From Vespula vulgaris (lineage: Eukaryota > Arthropoda > Insecta > Hymenoptera > Vespidae): a DNA stretch of 64,000 nt. The stretch's first letter is position 1. The number at the start of each line of letters is the position of its first letter. The stretch is taken from positions 7,435,001 through 7,499,000 of the forward strand of contig NC_066596.1 of the NCBI RefSeq assembly GCF_905475345.1. The letters are read 5' to 3'. Below, one piece after another: positions 21,163-33,576 of the stretch. The position numbers and the translations under genes were made by a program. The notes under the pieces are model-generated. The model was not told where the DNA came from, ran no database searches, and saw nothing but the letters and a program-made list of their open reading frames with translations.

Positions 21163-24100
21163 AGAAAATACCGCTAGACGCGCGTAATGGCCGCGACACG
21201 TTCGAATTTCAAAGACCAAGACACCTTTCCTTGGGATCGAGTAAAACGATCAAAGAATTGCAGGCGTTGAGTATTGTGAAATATTCGCTAGCCGGGTACG
21301 ATGACATCCCGCCGAAGGCTGTAAGCGCTGTTTTCCCTTTTTTCTTTTTTCCTTTGTCTCTTTTTCTTTTCCCTTTTTTTGTTACGCAGTACGAAGCCAT
21401 ACCTCGTTCGTACCGGTACATCTCGATGTTCTCTTCTTCGCCGTGTTCGTAGCTCGTCAGACGAGTTATTTTTGATCGTTTAAAAATATTGCCTCGGATA
21501 AATCAAAGGGCGACTATCGTGACGCCTCGGTGCTGGCTTGTATCGACTATCGATACGCAGCTTGGACGGCTCTCGAAACTCGCACACGTGCGCGCCGGTA
21601 TTACGAGCATGAATTTTATCGTGCTCCCGAATATAAATTATCTATTAAAGGAGAGAAAGAGATTAAAGCGTCGGCGTTGCGAGGGCGAGCGTCGGCCCTT
21701 ATCGAATTCGAGGCTCGTTCGACTACGGGCTAACTTACTTTCATCCTTTAGCTCCGTAACGCAGCGCTCGCGAGTAAGACGAGAAATAATCCTATCTAGG
21801 GGGTAACCGCCCCTACGGCTCGGTCTCAACTTCGATGGCGAGTCATACATAAATCTGGAGATTTTGAAAAATAAATGAGACACGGCCCTCGTAGCTCTAT
21901 TTTTACGCTCGATCGATGGATCGATCGACCGATCGATTTTCTTACCGCATTCGAAAGTCTCGCGGAGAAGCCGAGCTAAGTTAATGGAACTGGTATCGAC
22001 TCGTTTCGGAAGTTATAATACAATAAATAACCTATAAAAATAGCTTGGTAGGTATAATAAAAATTGTTAGGAAACGGGAATTTGCCGTCCTCTTCGCGAT
22101 AGCTTGTATATCTCGATGCCGACCATCTTTCGAGATACTATCTCAATGCTAAGCTCTACCAGCTGCGGAACAAAGGACGAAAATTCTCGTAGCGGCAAAA
22201 GTTTCGCGCCGATGTACGATGTACCGACGCTTTTGCCCGGGACGAGTGTGCACGCGTCATACACACAATGCATAACGAATGAAGTAGACGATGCAAAAAC
22301 TTAGTTTCGAATCTAACACGGCGAATGTTGCGAGCAAAGATGACTGGGTTGGATTATCGTTCCTTTCTTTTCTTTCTTTTTCCATCTTCTTCGTACATTA
22401 TATCCATATTCGAATTTCCAATTTTACGTATTCCCCGGTGTTTCTACGGATCGGCTCGATTTATAAAAATTGTTACTTGTCTGGCCTCGTAGAATCTTGT
22501 TGATTCAAGACGAACCTTAACTCATATTTCGCGTCCACGCAAATTACGTATATTGTATATTTTGCGAAACAAATTCCCGGCCATTTGTCGCCCAGAGTAC
22601 CCGTGCTTTCTCCGAGAATATGCTCTCTCGTGCTTTTTCACGACGCAAGGAAAAGCCTCATGCGTCCCTTCCATCCTTTGCAAATAATTTTGTAGATTAC
22701 ACTTTCGTAGCGTCTTCGTCGCTCCCGTTCGGTCGTTTAAACGCTCTTAAAAGGATATCTTGCAGAGAAAGAGGGAGCAGAGCAGGCCGCTCGTAAAAGG
22801 ACCAGGAAAGACTTACACGAGTTTACCCGATTTCTTCTTCTCCTTCGTTGCTTCTTTTTTTCTTTCTCTTCTCGCACTCTTCTTTGCATCCTGCTTTCTT
22901 TTGGAAAGAGGGATGCAGAAAGGCTTATAATGAGATTGTGCAGTTTGTCCAAAGCTCGGCTCCTCTTGCGACGATGTCGACTAAAAGAAAAAGGAGTCGC
23001 TTCTTTTCCTTAAAAAATATATTTCCGCTTGGAGTTACGAGACGCGAGACACGAGACACCCTTTACGCTCTCAGCAAAACCTTTCGCGCGGCCGTCTTGT
23101 ACCAGCAAGATGCAACCTTTTTCTATTATCTCCAAGTTCCTGTCCAAGTCTACTAGACTACCACGTATGACACTTTCGATCGGCGAATCTTGGCTAAATA
23201 AAATGTTTTCTCCTTTGTCGTGATCATTTTAAAACGATTGATTTAGAGTCCTATCCATCTCGATGATTTTGTTTTGATCTAATGGAAAGTGTACCTTTCG
23301 TCGTCGAGCATTATTAAAATTTATTCAAATCGCGTCTACGCTGTTCGAAACGAAAGGAAAGTGTGCTTAGGAAAATTCTAATTCACCTGCAATCTAGAGA
23401 GGCAGTTTTTCCAGCCGCAACGAAAGTGCAACGAGCGTGAGTCATAAAGTATTAAGTACCGCGAAAATTAGTGGTAAAAGGAAGATTAAATTCCAAGCTC
23501 CGGCTAGACTGCTTTCTGTCTTTCGCTCGCTCGACGTTCCCATTGCTCGTAGCTCGCGTTGCTCGTTTGCTAGCCAATTAGAAGTACTCTAATAGCGGTA
23601 TATCTCTAAGTCGATTCGTCCTTTCAAAGAACGATGAGAGATGCTAGAAGCTTTTGCTAAGATGCCCTCTCTCTCTCTCTCTCTCCCTCTTGATTATCGT
23701 AGAATATAGCGATATCTCGATGTCTCTCTAGTTTTCGGAGTGTGCGACCACGACTGTAGAACGAGTCAACCAGACAGAGTAGACGCGTTTGAATGTCCTG
23801 AAGCTACCGAATAGAATATTAGTTCCCAAGTCGGCATCTAAGCCTAATGGAAGCCTTAATATCGTGCTTCAAAGCGTGAGAGACAGGGCTCTCGGCTTAC
23901 GATCCGCAAGAGAAAAAAAAATACTGTGGTGCTCTGCAAACCTCGAATGCAGATGTAAACCAGATTTAGATTTTGGTCGGAGGAAACCAGAGAAAGAGAG
24001 AGAGAGAGAGACAGAAAGAGGAGAGAAGAAAGAGACCCAAATGTTTTTTGTCAGGATGCGCGTGGTGTACCCGCGGTTACAATGAATGAATAATGAAATG

Positions 24101-27100
24101 ACGTGTCTCGTGAATCTCTATGCGATTTGTCTCTCTCTCTCTCTCCCCCCCTCCCTCTACCTATCCATCTTTTTGACATACTTTGCGGTAGCAATATTGA
24201 GTCAAAAGTTTTTTATCGTTCCCGCGTAATCGATTTCGAAGAATTTATTTTGTTTTTCGTATACTGTTGCGTAGGTGCCGTGCAAGTCAGAACGTTAATA
24301 TTCTTTGAAATAAATTGTTTTTAATTCTCCGAAGAAAGATATCGACGATCCAGATACCGTCGATTTTTTTATCCAAAGTCTCAGCGATATCGGAGCAAGT
24401 TCTCGATTTACGATGCAAGCGTAAAGCTCGTGCGAGATTCCAACGCAAATATTTCCCTCGCTCGATAACTGTTTACATTGATTCGACTTTTCGTGCAAGT
24501 TTCGGGAAAATTTAGAAGGTTCGATTTCCCATAATTGGCAAGGCAGATGACCAAGAGGAGATGAAGTTTGGGGTAGCAACGACGCTGGCTAGTTCGAAAC
24601 AACACGCCCTGGCTGATTGTGCTACGCTATCGAATACGGAATCATATTTGCCAGGCTGATGGAAATTCTGTGAAAATTTCTATCGGCTTTCTATCGTCAC
24701 GGGATCGAACTGAAACCAAGTGAGAAAAGATTATTCGCGATCACGTTGCTTCTTTTCTACGTTAAAAATTTATTGCGAAACAGCCAATTTTAGTCATTAA
24801 AAGTTTCCAATATCTTTCTTCGTGCATGCATAACGAAATAACGACGTTGCATACACTTTTCTTTGTCGTCGAATTTAATCTTTCTTTTTGTTTCCTTTTT
24901 TTTTTTTTCTTTTTGAAGAGTAAAAACGATCTAACGAAGCAAAGGAATTGGAAAATCCGACGACGTTGGTCATTCGTGTTATATTAAAACGGATTTTTTA
25001 TCCAGTAAAGAGATAGTATTGACACAGTTAACTCCACGTGATCGATACGAGGTCATTTATTTATGAACTCTCCTAGAAACATGATACTTAATAATTCGAC
25101 TTATTTATACAAAGGCTAAGAGAAGACTGGTTCGTCGATTGAAAGACTCGCGACGTTTTAATGTAGATGAAAGAAAACGTTGATAGCTACCGTGAAAGTA
25201 AGACAGTGAAGCTCGAAGAGTATGGATGTTGCGAAGGAAGTCTCCCGTTGAATTCAATAAACGAACGTCTACGAATAAACGGACGGAGAGGAAATTAGCA
25301 GTCGTGACCAGCTGATGCGCGCCGCGTCTCGGAAATAGCGTTCCGCGAAAAATATATGGTCGATCGGACGATTCGCCTAAGGTCTCTATATTCTTTCGCC
25401 ATTAATACCATCCAAGAACTATTACCTCGTTCGTCGGTTTTTTTTCTTTAGAGATCTTTCCAGAGAAGAGATCGTGGTGCTGATCATGCGGGGTTAAACG
25501 TTTTACCTTAAAAGTTAAATATAATAGTGCGCTAGAAAGGGAGGAAACTATACGGCCGAGAGGGCTACGAGAACGAGGACGAAACGGTGTTCGAATTGAT
25601 CTTGCAGAATGGAAGGAGGAGAAGGACGATCGAGACTCCGAGGTGGTGTAGTAGTTCTGAAACAGCCTGCTGTTTCCTCGCGTAAACATCGTGGCCGTTG
25701 AATCTCATTGAAAGACCGCCTTGAGTAGAGAACGCTGTTTCGAACAGCCGGTGCGTTGTGGGTATCGAGCGATCGATAGAAGACGATCCTCCTCCTCCTC
25801 CTTCGTCGCTTGGCCGGGCGCTTGTCTCTTCCTTCGTGCAATGTAGGAGAAGCTTCCTCTTTGCGAGGATGTCGTCGCATACGAGAAAGCTTTTGAAAGA
25901 TGGCCCGCTACTAACTTTGTAGTTTATGCGTGTGTCTCTCTTATTCGGACAAGACGTTCGAGAACTAACCCAATATACACCGAGTTAAACTCTCGCGCGA
26001 GCAAGTTTTTGATAAAAGCTTACGCGTTGCATCGTTGTCGGAGAGCTATTCGCGAGTTCTCTCTCTCGCTATTCGGTCTTTACCGATCTCCTAGCTCGCT
26101 AGCTAGCCGCAGGTGAGCTTTACTCGCGAAGCTACCGTATGGGACGACGCGAAAGAAAATGAAACCTCTCTTTCTCTCCATCCCTCCCTCCCCCCCCCTC
26201 TCTCTCTCTCTCGAAACAACTTCTTAAAGCCGCCGTGCCGACGTCCAAACTTTGAACACATTTCACCCCGAGACTTCTCCTTTTCCTTCAGAACCTATAC
26301 CTCTTCTCGTTGTCCCATTAGCTCCAACTTTTACGCTACGACGCTATATCATTCACCGTGTTACCGTCAACCGGGAAACCTTGCGCTTTCGTTTATTCAA
26401 ATTTAGTCGATTCGAATCGAGATCCAACGTCGTTCCTCTTCCCTGCAAACGTATTTATCGAGTGAGTAAATGAGACTCTAATTATTCGAAAAGATAAGTT
26501 ATATTCGGTCGTCTTGCAGGGAGAAAAAAAAGTTTTTCCTGCGTGCGTAAATCGAGAAAGATCGATCAGGATAACCGCGCGCGGACGGCTTTAGTCATCG
26601 ATTATAAAATAAATTTTCGTCGCGTTCTTTTTTTCTTTTTTTTCTCTTTATTTTTACTAACCCAACATATTTTGACCGTTTACATAAAAACGTACGCAGT
26701 AGACTCCAGAAGTTACCTCGCTCGTGATTTGTGCGACTGTAACGGAATGCAGATTTATGATTGTATATCCGTACCGTTAGACAAAACCACATCGTATATT
26801 AGACCCTACCGTCGTGGTATGTAAACAATTTAGTCTTATGATAATTGGTGCACATTTTAATTAAATTGATAATTACATCGTAATACTCTCGCGTTGGGAC
26901 GTTCGGATAAGCGAAAGAAAAGACGAACGCAAAGCACCGCCGAGAGAAATTTTTTCCTGAAAAAAAAAAAAAAAAAAATCTTCTCGATATACCGTTATCG
27001 AGGCCATTCTTTTTATCAGTCACGTTACTGCGTGATAATCCATAAGGACGAATGAATAAAATGCCTGCTAAGACTCGATCCAAATTGATATGTAACGGTT

Positions 27101-28921
27101 CGACGAAAGAGTGGATCGAATGTAAATACGTTAAAAATGGTTTTCTTTCCGCAAACTTTTCGTTCTCGAAGAAAATAGCTGTCCCGTATTAGTCCCGTAC
27201 CTTCATGAATTTTATTCGCTCGTAAAACAATTACGCAAGCTCGGTATGCCTCTCTTTAATTCCAGTCCATTGTCGTCGAGAGTCGAGTGAAAAATAAAAA
27301 GCTTCCCTATCCGGCGTCTTTTATCTTTGTTAACTCGTTCTTTCTTCCCGCGTACTCTCGTATCTCTTTCTCTCACACTCTCTCTCTCTCTCTTTCTCTT
27401 TCTTTTCTCTTTGATTTCGTAAGAGAATCGTAGTACGACCGAGCACGTATGAGAACGTATTCGTTCTCTCTTTCTCGCCCCGGATCGCAAGTACAAATTA
27501 ACAACTGGATCAATTCGCGCGATCGCCGTTGTTCTATCGGCATTAAACCTCGTTATTTCGAAGTAAAAGTCGAGTAAGATCTAAAGTGGAAATACGAAGA
27601 TGGCTGGAAAGTAAAGTTTATTCGATTGTCTCTACTTTCGGAGTTGAGAGGCATCGAGGGACGATCCAGTCTCCTTACGCGCGGTACTCCATCATCCGGT
27701 TATGAAAATATCCTCGAAGCGCCGACGTTGCACGCTCGAACGTTATCGTCAGCGATCGAGCCAGGTATATCGTCTCCAAGTCGCACGGATTTTCGCCTTC
27801 CACGCTAACCAAGGTAGCCTTATTCGCAGGAAAAGTCTTCCACGAGGGAGCTCGCGCTATCCTGCGGATTTTGTCCGCTCGTAAAATGATTATGCAAAAC
27901 GTAGCGTCGCTCGCGACGAGGACGAGCGTAAGCGAAGGGTGCTTTAATTTGGAGGCATTGTCGAGAGAGGGTGGTAGCTACTGCGGTGGTATGGGAAGTT
28001 GCTCCCGAGCGAAAATTAAAAGCTTATCTCGCCTGGTCCTTTCCTAGGAAGCCTTCACCCTGCTCCTAAAGCTTTCTACCGCTTGTTTCTCTCTCTCTCT
28101 CTCTCTCTCGCACTCCACCTGTCTATCTTTCTTGCTCGTGCCAAGCTCGAGGCATTGTCTACCGGCGGAATTATTATCAACAACGTCGGAGTACACTGCC
28201 ACCGACTTTGCAGTAATAGTAATTGTTTGAACGTTGATTCCGGCCCATTGTTTGCTCGTCACGTCTCTTCTTTCCTCTCTCGTCATCGAACTTCTTTTCT
28301 CTCCTCCCTTTCCTCGTTTCATTCAATTCCATTCGATTCGCGTCGAAAATGAAATTTGATGTAATAAGACGTAAGTCGTTAATAAGACGCACACCTATAC
28401 GGGAATACGTGCGCGTATGCGCGTATAACCGTAATTAAACGTCAATGGGTTAATAACGTCATTATCAGGAATGACACGAGGACGTAATTCATTCGAGGCT
28501 CGAAGCTACGACAACCCGTACCTATGCTCTTCGTCGTCGTAAATTTTGTCGGATCGCCGCGAAATATCGTGACGATGTCTCTCTTGACGCTTACTCTTTT
28601 TCTTCTTCCTTTTTCTCACCGTTCTCTCGGCGCTCCATCGATTCGATTCGTTTTATTCCTTGCTTCTCGGTCGTAAATCATATCGGGTCTCGCTCTTACG
28701 AATGCGACATTGACGCGAAGAGAAAAGCAAAGTTAGTCGCGTTACGAACTTTATTTTATTAATTTTTCTTTTCTCTTCGATATCCATGAGCCTCCGTTAC
28801 ACCGAGGATCTATTAAAACGATAAGCCTGCGTTCATCCGACGTTTCCTACGACACTCGAGACCGTACGTATGTAACTCGTGCGAACGACAAACTTTCGGG
28901 AAACTTTCTCGCTAGTCGTTG

Positions 28922-29013
28922 ATTAATTATTAGGCGTTAATTATGAGGCACGTCTGAAAGCAGCGCGGAGTAACGACTTCACGGACGCGCATAATGTACG
29001 CACACGTGCGTAC
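28922..29013. promoter_or_regulatory. homeodomain-core cluster and E-box palindrome
   Basis: ATTAATTAT (28,922-28,930) and TTAATTAT (about 28,937-28,944) are homeodomain-type cores. Some 50 bases on, GTACGCAC-AC-GTGCGTAC (28,996-29,013) is a palindrome with 8-base arms enclosing CACGTG at 29,003-29,008. This is an enhancer-like arrangement by sequence only. Confidence 0.3.
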
Positions 29014-30868
29014 ACGCGCGGGAGAAGAACGTGCATAAAGGAAACAAAGTGCAGTAAGGGCTATGGCGCTAAAGATTAGAACTGGTGCCGGGTCGAGGGG
29101 AGGGCGAGGTAGAGAGAGGGAGAGAGAGAGAGAGAGCGAGAGAAGGGGCGAGCGGGGTTCTCACCGCACTTACGTAGTTATGCTCGCGGTCAAAGGGTAC
29201 GTTTAATATGAATTGCGTATTAATAACGAACTAACTAGGTGCGAGAACGCCGCTGGTTATTATTATTTATCAGGGTGATTAATTCTAGCCGCTGTTGCGG
29301 TCTGCCGTATCTATGCGTTTTATCCCGACTCGATGGTTTCGCTTTTTGCTCCCTTTATTGTTTTTTTTTTAATTTTTATCCGCTCCTTCGTTCAAATACG
29401 GTTTTTCATGTAAATCGTCTAATTTTTCAAGGAATTAACCTTTCGGTAACTACCGACAAAGTTGAAAGCACGAAGTCGATTTTGCACGTTCGAACGATCG
29501 TTCGGATAAAATTGCTCGAAACACCTTACTCCTTTCGTTAGTTTTAGAACGTGACTCGTCTTTTTGTAAGAGAGATAACCAAGGAAAAAGAAAAAATCAT
29601 TGCAAAGTGGTATATAGCGAAATCCGTTCGTTTATCTTTTTCCTCTCTTTCCATTTCTCATCGCGAACGTCTCGTTGCGTCGTGCAAAAGATCCTTTCTC
29701 TCTCCAGTCTCTCTCTCTCTCTCTCTCTCTCTTAAATAACGGTTATCGATAGCGTTAATGGCACTGCTCCATCGTTTTTCCGCGTTCCAGATAATGGCAG
29801 GAAAAAGCTGGCTTCGTGCTGCGTCCAAGACCGCAACGTAGTGAAAAATTATCGATACATCCAATCGAAGCGATATAACTCTCCGAGCTACGAGAAAACC
29901 GAGTCCCATCGGGACTTTTCCCGACTTTGATTCTTCCCCAAGCGTTCTTTCGCAACAAATTTTAACGCGATCTCTGACATTACCAACGATTTTTCATCGT
30001 TTTCGTCGAAACGTCCCGTCCAGTACCTCGGGTGATCTTAGCCGTCTCTATTTCCCCCTTTCTTATCGTCCTATCGTTATTATTAAAGTCATTACGCGTT
30101 GGTTTCTAGTTGGATTTAATTAGGTTCGAGAGATCAGAATGACTTATTGTAACTCCAGGACTTGGAGGTTTCAACCTTTTCCGTCCTACGTTATTTGCTT
30201 CGTTCCAATTTTCCTACCACACGTACGATAATAACTTTGTTTTTTCTTCTAACCCGACTGACTCGAATTCGTCCGTAGGTCCGCGAAGAAGAAATAGAAA
30301 CGGTATAATAGCAGTAAGAGTTCTTTCGAGGTGTAATTAATATCGCGCAACAAATTCGATGGAAGTGCCATTGTATCTTTGCGTTTGCGTTCTTTCAAAT
30401 CTTAGTGAATTTCACGTGCGTACGAGCGGTCTTTCAACGCGTTGTTCGGACTGTACGTTTCGCGAAGAATTGAAATTGCTTTCGCGTTTTCATTCGAGCT
30501 CGAGCGATTTGCAAGGAAAAAAGAAAAGCTCGTTTATTCGTTCTCCGTTCTCTCGGAATCGAGTAGAACGTACGGACGGGGTGCTTGCGCTTGCTTCCTC
30601 GTTCGTTCGCCGAAAATGACGTATCGATGTTACTAATTGATCGACCGCGTTCACCGCCAAAATGCAAAGTTTTACACTCTTGAAACCGCAGCACGTGGCT
30701 CCTATAGCCGGCGGGCAAAGCCGCAGAATCGTCGGTCGTTCGATTAATCGTCGACGCGCTCGCATTTCCATTCTTCGTCTTAACCGCTACTAATCGTATC
30801 CGATGTTTTCGACGGAACGAAAATGTTCCTCCTTCGCCTCTCGCCTTATTTACGTAAGACAGATATTA

Positions 30869-30902
30869 CGTATTTACGTATTTACGTATTTACGTATTTA
30901 CG
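30869..30902. repeat. (TATTTACG)4 tandem repeat
   Basis: Four perfect copies of an 8-base unit and a partial one, preceded by a degenerate copy. Confidence 0.9.
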
Positions 30903-32200
30903 TGGCCAAGATAGTCGACGAGAGAGCTAATAGCTTGGAAAAAGCTTTGCTGATCGAAAGTTTATTACGTAGCCGGACGATCGCCATTGATTAAAGCCGA
31001 ATTAATGCACTCTTTCCGATAGTAATTTAGATTTTGAAACGGATAGGTAAAATAGCACGACGAACAGTACCCACGGGAAATTAGAGAAATCGCATTGCCC
31101 CTTTGCGTGCTTTAAATACTCCTATCGACCGGTGGCGAGCTCGTTTCGAACGAGCGATCAAAGCAAGAATATTTTCAATAAGTTATTTATTATAAGTCTA
31201 ATTGGTTGGCGATTAATAAAGTCCCGAACACGCGCAACCAAGAGCGTATATTTATGAAGTTTCTCGATCGAAGGTACGAAATAACTCAAACGACTCGTAA
31301 ACACAAACGCGTTGCGGAGTAAGAACGAATTCAGGTATTTCTTTCTTCCGCGAAGACACGAGGAGGAACTTGGAACGTCGCGGCCGGACGTGGTAGCGTC
31401 GTTTGGTCGAGGCGCGAATCGGACGCGCGAAGAAAAATCCCTGCCATCGCGACGGACTGCCACTAGCACCTGCCACGCGACGTACTTTTTGCAACCTCTA
31501 TCGACGCGTCCGGATCCATACGCGTAACTCCCGTTTCTCCGATATTTCAGATTTTTCTATCGTGTTACGAGGAACGGACGGTTTCGGATTTAAAGCGATC
31601 GGCTAAATAAAAACTGCGATACGTCCGTTTGCTCGAACTTTTAACGAGCGTCGATAAAATCGAACTGGAGGCAAACGATTTCGTACGGGTCGACTTTACC
31701 TTCCGAGAGAATCACTTTATTAATTAAAATTCCACTGGAACTTTCTTTATCGTATCGGCGTATTCGTTCGATCATTAGAGTTGCATCGCGCTTGACGTTT
31801 ATCAATACACGCCGCTTATTCGTGACCGTCGGTAGGACTGCGACGACGACCGGACCAGGATTAACTTTTCGCGAACGTTTAATTCTTTGAAACATCCGTC
31901 AACATTTATCACACGGAAGCAAAAAGAGAAAGAGGAAAAAGAAAAAGGGAGGATGGTTCGGCCCTCTGGCTCGGGCACGGTGCGAGCGTGCATTATTCTT
32001 CGTAATAATCCGCGTAAATTTGAACGCTCGCGCGGAACTTTTGTCGCCGGGAGCGCTCGGCGCTTATATAAATCCCGTAGTAAAAGCTAAGTAACGCGAT
32101 GCACCATTTACTCGCATCTCGACGCGGACCGATGCACTCATTCTCCTATCGCCCTGCAAGTCTTCCCATCTTTTCTTCGTGCCCGTGTGTGCTCGACTAC

Positions 32201-32201
32201 C

Positions 32202-32231
<30 letters not shown>
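32201..32231. repeat. (ACG)10 trinucleotide repeat
   Basis: Ten perfect units. All three plus-strand readings give homopolymers (Thr, Arg or Asp runs) in short frames with no other protein character. It is simple repeat DNA. Confidence 0.9.
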
Positions 32232-32232
<1 letters not shown>

Positions 32233-33233
32233 GAAAACTACATCTCCAAACAACTCGTCTCTCGTATTCGATAGTTTCAGCAGAATCGATGCAAATAACG
32301 GGCGATAATCTATGGTCGGTAATGAATAGTCGATCTCTCGGACTAGTTTGGAGTTTGAATTCGCGACGATCGTAGCTGAAGTAGAAAAGGGTTGGGAGAA
32401 CGCATCGGAGCAAGTTAATTCTCGGTCATATCCCAATCAAGAGCGATAGGGAGAAATAGAAGTCGATCCTGGAGGGAGTTAACTAGGGTAGAACCGCTCT
32501 GCCAGTTACGGACGACGAAGCACGGAGTAAGAGGGTGGCAACGCCAAACTCTAAGTACTTCTGATAGGATTTACCTCTCTCGGAGCGCATTCGTGGCATC
32601 TGCTACTGCTCTGGCCTCTTCTCGAAAACCGAGGGATCGGTACTAGCCGGTAACGGAAGCTCGTAAATCAGTAATCTGAATTCTCGGGAGAGTCCGGACC
32701 TCGGTCTTCCAGCGCGGCCAGTACTTCCTCGCGTCTTCCCTTACGATCGAGATATATAAAAGTCACCTTTCCGGTACGAGTATATTAAATTTTCCCTGGG
32801 ATGGGCCATTTTTTTTATTCAATTTTTCATTTCGTACCATCGTTAAATCAAACGATTTTGTTTTCCCACGCATTTTCCCCCCGCAATGGCCATCGAGCGT
32901 TTACTTATTCCGCTCTTTGTCGTAAATCTGTATGCGCGGAACGATTCGCGTACCACCGACGGGAGTCGACAAACCGACGACGGCTCTTTTCTCAACGTCG
33001 GAGTTGTAACTTTCAGGGTTCGAATATTTTAGTACCGACTTTTCGCCGATTCGTGCCCACCAGCAATTTTTATGACGTCGAGAGAGCGAGACGGAAGGCA
33101 GGCAGTCGAATATCGGAAATTTCGAATTGGAATTCGAAATTTAAGTACGTTCGATCGAAATTTATGTTTCAAAGATACGGTTATACGCTTTACTTACTTA
33201 TATAGGCCAGAGAAGTAGCAAAGGGAGGAATAC

Positions 33234-33266
33234 GAGAGAGAGAGAGAGAGAGGGGGGGGGGGGGGG
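33234..33266. repeat. (GA)n followed by G15
   Basis: A GA tract runs directly into 15 consecutive G residues (33,252-33,266). A G run this long is unusual here. It could form a G-quadruplex or be a sequencing or assembly length error. Confidence 0.85.
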
Positions 33267-33538
33267 AGCGAAGGTATGGATATCAGCGGGAAATCGTTTC
33301 TTACGTCTCGAAATACTCGCAAAAGCGGTCGAACGTCGATCGGAATTCGCTCTTTGTTCCAACCGAGAAATAGTTTACGTAAGCACGAACGATCGTTACG
33401 GTGAATCAAGTGGAAGACGAACACCGAACGGCGAACCTTAGAATTCCATGGTGCGCTTCGGGGGAACTGCTCGGCGAAATCGCTCTGGATTCTTGCCACG
33501 CGTATGCGAATAAGCTAGAGCTACCATTATCTCTTCCC

Positions 33539-33541
<3 letters not shown>

Positions 33542-33572
<31 letters not shown>
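33542..33572. repeat. (CT)n microsatellite
   Basis: About 15 perfect CT units. Confidence 0.9.

Positions 33573-33576
<4 letters not shown>

Larger units (their letters stand above)
21163..33180. other. gene-free stretch, probably long intron (part 1)
   Basis: No convincing exon on either strand. Features seen are many short CT/GA tracts (near 23,667, 24,131, 26,200, 27,379, 28,088, 29,113, 29,706), a 19-base poly-A around 26,960, and a TAATTA-rich cluster next to an E-box palindrome at 28,922-29,013. There is also an 8-base tandem repeat at 30,869, an (ACG)n at 32,201 and a POU octamer at 32,289-32,296. The segments around 24,530-24,720 and 32,461-32,760 contain visibly fewer CpG than their surroundings and could be constrained regulatory DNA. 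Confidence 0.55.
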
